Shown here piece by piece: positions 59,925 to 64,000 of a stretch of DNA of 64,000 nucleotides. The notes under the pieces are model-generated. The model ran no database searches and was not told where the DNA came from. It saw only the letters and a list, made by a program, of their open reading frames with translations. The position numbers and the translations under genes are program-made. Within the stretch, counting starts at the first letter, position 1; each line of letters begins with the position of its first letter. The DNA is taken from contig JACCIC010000005.1 in assembly GCA_018907035.1 (NCBI GenBank), positions 3,541,001-3,605,000 on the forward strand, written 5' to 3'. Origin of the DNA: Sycobia sp. Sy_11. Its lineage: Eukaryota; Arthropoda; Insecta; Hymenoptera; Epichrysomallidae.

Positions 59925-62900
59925 CACGAGCACATCGAGGAAAATTTTATAACTTTTAGGAAACTCTGTAGCTATTTCATTTGTTCCATAACTTACAAGC
60001 TGTAAGATTTGCTTAAGTTGTAAAATTTCTTTTATTATATAAAATCGTAGTATATAACAAAGATGGCACTACATTTATTTTAGGATTAAATTGAATTTAT
60101 TACGCCTAAACTTGAAATTGTGTATGAATTTTTTTTCACCAATTTAAAAAACAAAAAATTGGCAAAATTTTTCGTTTGGTTGTAAGACCAAATGAAAAAT
60201 AAGTTTCTGTAAAAAATCTAAAGATCTAAAAAAAAAACCTTCTTGATATTATAATAAACCTCTGCAAAATGACATTCCAAGTTTCAAAGGGGTATCTAAT
60301 ATTTAAGTGCATGTATTACTAAGAAATTACAGATAGTTTTTAAAATATCTAAATTAACCTTGACATTTATCTAAATTTTAACATTTATTTCGTTACCTTT
60401 CATTATAGCTGAAACAATCCCGTTGAAATTTTAGGTGTGCGATTATTTGTAAGAAACGATATAAATTGAAAATGTGATTGTCAACGTGCTCTTCGTATAG
60501 AAATATCAACTTTTTCTTAGCACATTTAAATTCTGTTAGAAAATTATTAAAAAATACCAAGCAATCTTTTGTTATTTAATCAGAAAATATTTATTTGAAT
60601 GCTTCAGACATTATTGTAACATATAGTAGTAAGGTATGTTAAAGCCAAAAACAGCAAAAATTTATATAGAGAAAACGCCATTCTTATTGAATTAAATAGG
60701 ACAATCTTATGCTCTCATCAAATATAATTTTCGTTTTGAATAATGACAAACAAGACATTATTTCTTGTTTAAGTAATTATTAATAATTTTTTTTAATAAA
60801 AAATTTTACTGCTAATATATTGCTTTAATAGGAAAAAAACGTTTTTTCAAAAATAAAAAATAAACAAGTTGCCCTACTGTTTTATTATTCAAGCTAATAC
60901 TTTAAAAACAAAAATCAGTCAAGAATTATGTGCTGTAAAAAAAACTTAATTTTTCTACCACCCAAAAGTTAATAGCTTCTTGGATTTGCTCATATTCATA
61001 TATGAATGTTGAAAACAACGAAGTTTTATAAACGCAATTTTTAAATAATTTTATAATAATAACTATCCTTAATATGCAATAAAAACTGTTTTTCAATGCC
61101 CGATAATGTCGTTGCAATCTAATAATGTGTATATTTGTGTGTATATTGCCTGTGTATATTTCCAAAGAGCTTATTCCGTCCTCGACTCTTTCTATTTTGT
61201 TCAAATTAAAAATTGTTACGTTTCGTGTATGAAGTGTTAGTGAAAATGACCGAAAACCATTGTTTTTCGAGTTTATTTCTACGAAGTGTGAACAAATTTT
61301 TTTTAATATTTCAAACATAGTTCTAGATTTCATTAAAAAATATTTTACCTTTTATGTTTTATACGTTTTTCTGCGTTAGTAATATTTTTGAGAAATTTCG
61401 TAAGCTATTTAGGTATGTATATAATAATAATTAAAGATATTGACGTATATCATTCCCTTGAAGGAGAAAAGCTGTCACAGTGGAATAAAATACCACGGCC
61501 TTTTATTGTTGCACTGGAGTGAGATATGAAGAAATTAAAAAAAGTTTGAAAAAAATTTTGAAAGGAAAGAAACTGGAAATCTATTAAATAAAATGGATCG
61601 GATATTTTTTAAAGAACAAAAAATACAATATTTTCCATTGTTTTATCCGGTGTTGCTATAGACCACAGACACGAACTGGTTCAAATTTTGGGTAATGCTT
61701 ACACTGACTTATACACGCGCAGACCTGACTTTATTTTGCTTATCTTATAATTCCTTTTTCTTGGAAACCGTCAATCTTACAGTAAAAATTTATAGAACAT
61801 TATAAATATATTTTAACAAGATCCACAGACTTCGTTTCAAATATTTTTTAAAATATAATATATACGCAATGCTCTCCCCGGTAAAGCAAGGCTTGTACAA
61901 GTTATACATTCTGATTTCCATTATCTTTATTTTAACGCTATTTTTCGCGCCACTAAGTTTAAAATTAAATGCATATAGACGTGTAATTATCTAAAAAGGA
62001 GAAACAGTCAAATAGGGATAACGGAGTTTGCCAAGATGAGGCCTGTTTTCTGCAATAATAAGCCCTGTAAAGTTTTAGAACCTCGGAACTAACGCTCCGC
62101 CATTCCCAAGTTACAATACTTATACTTCTTTACGATCAGTACGTATCACTGTAATTAACTCATATACTATGTAGTGCAAGAATTTTTCTTTCAACAAAAA
62201 CCGATTGTCATTGACATAGCATTTAAAACAACAATAGAGGTTTTTGACAAAAAAAAAACATCTGACAAATCTACATATCCGCCAAATGTGGGGAATGTAT
62301 AGTAACTTTGTCTAGATATATTGACAACTGCAGTTCGGCCAAATATCAATTGACAGTGACTGTAAGAGTCTACGCATTTGGCAGACTAAGGTAGGTTTAT
62401 TGTAATTGTTTAAAACTTATTGTTCATTCTTCGAATTCGGCGGTAGAAATAGGGGTTTTCGTTCAAAAAAAATTCCTGACTGAGTATATCCAATTTAATT
62501 AACAGGAAGTACTAATTATAAATAAGAAAGTACCACATCTTGAAGATAGGATAGCGTTAAGGTCATAAAACAATTTACGACACTCATTTTGGAGGTATAA
62601 TCAGGATAAATCTGGACAAATCTGTCACCCATCTCCTCTCCTTGAAAGCATATAAAGTTTCAACGTCTGTCAATTAAAGTGTTTTTTGTTTTTTAATTTC
62701 ATTCGATTTTAGTAATAATTTTATTTTAACAATTTAGTTGACTTAATGTTTCGTCTTTTTTTTTAATTTTATTACATTGCCAATAAATAATATGAGAAAC
62801 AAAAACGTTCATATCAAAAATTAATTCGTTAAAACTTCTACAAATGTCCAGGACACGTTTGGTTGAATTCTCACCGTTAAACACAATTGATACATAATAA

Positions 62901-63014
62901 ATTGTATCTTGCGCACTTAGAAAGAGACGAAGATTTAAAGTAACGAATGGCACTTGTTCAATCAACTCAGCGATTAAATTTTTATGTTGATTCGTATACG
63001 ACTCACCATCTTTT

Positions 63015-63049
63015 GCGCGCGCGCGCGTGTGTGTATGTGTGTGTGTGTT
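63015..63049. repeat. Compound (GC)n(GT)n microsatellite
   Basis: A GC run followed by GT units, one interrupted by TATG. Confidence 0.9.
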
Positions 63050-63451
63050 AAATATTGATCGATGTGAGAAGCAAACTTCATAATATTTAACGTGCTGGAT
63101 TAAATAAGTGACTCACAAATTCGAGTACAGACAGGGAGACCGCAAGCGATTCTTTAAATTTCGGTCCATCACTCTTGATCTATTTTTTGCTACATTTTAC
63201 ATCTTAATTATATGAGTATTTTTAAGTGAAATAAGCAAACTGCATTTTATTAATAAATTGTTAATTTTTATACAGAATCGTATTAAATATAATAAAAACA
63301 AATATTAGATAAATAGATATACAAAATCTGCATTATATTAACTTATATTATATTAAAAAGGTCTTTTTAATCTGACGTAATTTATTAGCTATTATTTATT
63401 ATGTATAAAAAATATAATGAAATTCAACCTTTTTTTCATAAATAAATCAAA

Positions 63452-63728
63452 ATTATAACGACGGTCAAACTGTCCTTATTCACAATCGTCCCCATAGAAT
63501 CTGAAGTACGAAAATCAAAATTAATTTTGTTAGTGAAGGACAATCTGATTGCCCCCCTTCACAAAACTTTCCGCATCTACTCTTCGGGGATTCAAAAAGT
63601 GGCGAAAGGGGCTGGTCAAATTGCCATTCAATAACAAAATTAATTTTGACCTTTACATTACAAGATAATTTTATGTCAGATTCGACGGAGGCGATTGTAA
63701 ACAAGGGCAGTCCAACTCCCATTATAAT
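63452..63728. mobile_element. MITE-like palindromic element
   Basis: The left end (ATTATAACG, then ACTGTCCTTATTCACAATCG, then GAATCTGA) is matched in inverse at the right end (TCAGATTC, then CGATTGTAAACAAGGGCAGT, then ATTATAAT). The palindrome continues inward through CAAAATTAATTTTGTTA, present in both halves in mirrored order. The whole 277-bp unit can fold into one long hairpin and has no coding capacity. Confidence 0.75.
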
Positions 63729-64000
63729 TATATTAGTTTAGTCGACGTAAGTAGAGTTTGTTAATTCGTAATTGTTAATTGAATTGAATGTTAAAAATTA
63801 AAATTCTAATAAATACAGTAGGCTTGAATATTATATTGTAAATTTTTTCATACAGAAATATGAGCAATACAATAATGAACGAATTATTTCTTGAGTAGGT
63901 ATAATGCGTATAAAGAGTAACTGTCAAGATTTAAAGTCATCAGCTACCGCAATTATTTCTTAAAATTAGTAGTAACTCGCTAAGTAATGAAACAAGCTTA

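Larger units (their letters stand above)
59792..64000. other. AT-rich DNA upstream of the first visible PDE2A exon
   Basis: This should be PDE2A intron, because the exon ending at 59791 begins with a splice acceptor. I searched the minus-strand frames for the start of GAF-A and the N-terminus and found none. It contains TA and GC/GT microsatellites and a palindromic element near the end. A 79-residue minus-strand frame at 62965-62726 has no recognised domain. Confidence 0.5.

Noticed and set aside
60926..61333. 135-residue minus-strand frame upstream of PDE2A
   Set aside because: Ile/Asn/Lys-rich, as chance frames in AT-rich DNA are. No match to GAF or any other motif.
62726..62965. 79-residue minus-strand frame with an internal good GT donor
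   Set aside because: It does not resemble the missing PDE2A N-terminus or any domain I recognise. Stops precede it without a clear acceptor.

Overview
The window looks like nuclear DNA of an insect, most likely a hymenopteran and quite possibly an ant. It is AT-rich and intron-bearing, and it is studded with (TA)n, (GT)n, (CT)n and (GATA)n microsatellites. CpG-rich islands carrying GCGCGC-type runs are frequent, as in Hymenoptera. The genes and relics are animal: INCENP, a PDE2-type phosphodiesterase, a Belpaovirus-type (BEL/Pao) LTR retrotransposon and an RNase H-bearing LINE.

Layout. From 1 to about 28.9 kb I see no convincing host protein-coding gene. This is AT-rich non-coding DNA with short GC/CpG-rich islands near 2.3-4.7, 9.6-10.1, 12.4-13.1, 15.9-17.0, 20.6-20.95, 21.9-22.1 and 25.3-26.0 kb. 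Most of them adjoin long microsatellites. A decayed LINE 3' end lies at about 6.96-7.97 kb. From 28.9 to 37.9 kb sits one BEL/Pao element with 1.89-kb terminal repeats, a tRNA-Phe-type primer binding site and recognisable gag, protease, reverse transcriptase, RNase H and integrase. All of its coding parts are interrupted by stops or frameshifts. From 37.9 to 43.9 kb the DNA is intergenic, with a palindromic MITE-like element.

Two host genes follow, both on the minus strand. INCENP (47785 down to 43908, eight coding exons, 933 predicted residues) is the scaffold of the chromosomal passenger complex and has a readable C-terminal IN-box. A PDE2A-type cyclic nucleotide phosphodiesterase follows (ten exons, 59791 down to 52635). 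Its visible part runs from the end of GAF-A through GAF-B and the full catalytic domain. Its first exons are not found in this window. The exon models come from reading splice sites and keep frame throughout. One PDE2A intron needs a GC-AG splice pair. No functional link between the two genes is evident.

Most noteworthy are: the BEL element, whose terminal repeats are nearly identical although its genes are heavily broken; the way its repeats extend past the polypurine tract into the end of pol, so that the 5' copy also carries pol-end sequence; a zinc-knuckle-like reading frame inside its LTR; and three independent hairpin-forming MITE-like elements, one inside an INCENP intron. I did not find clear evidence of an undescribed protein system.
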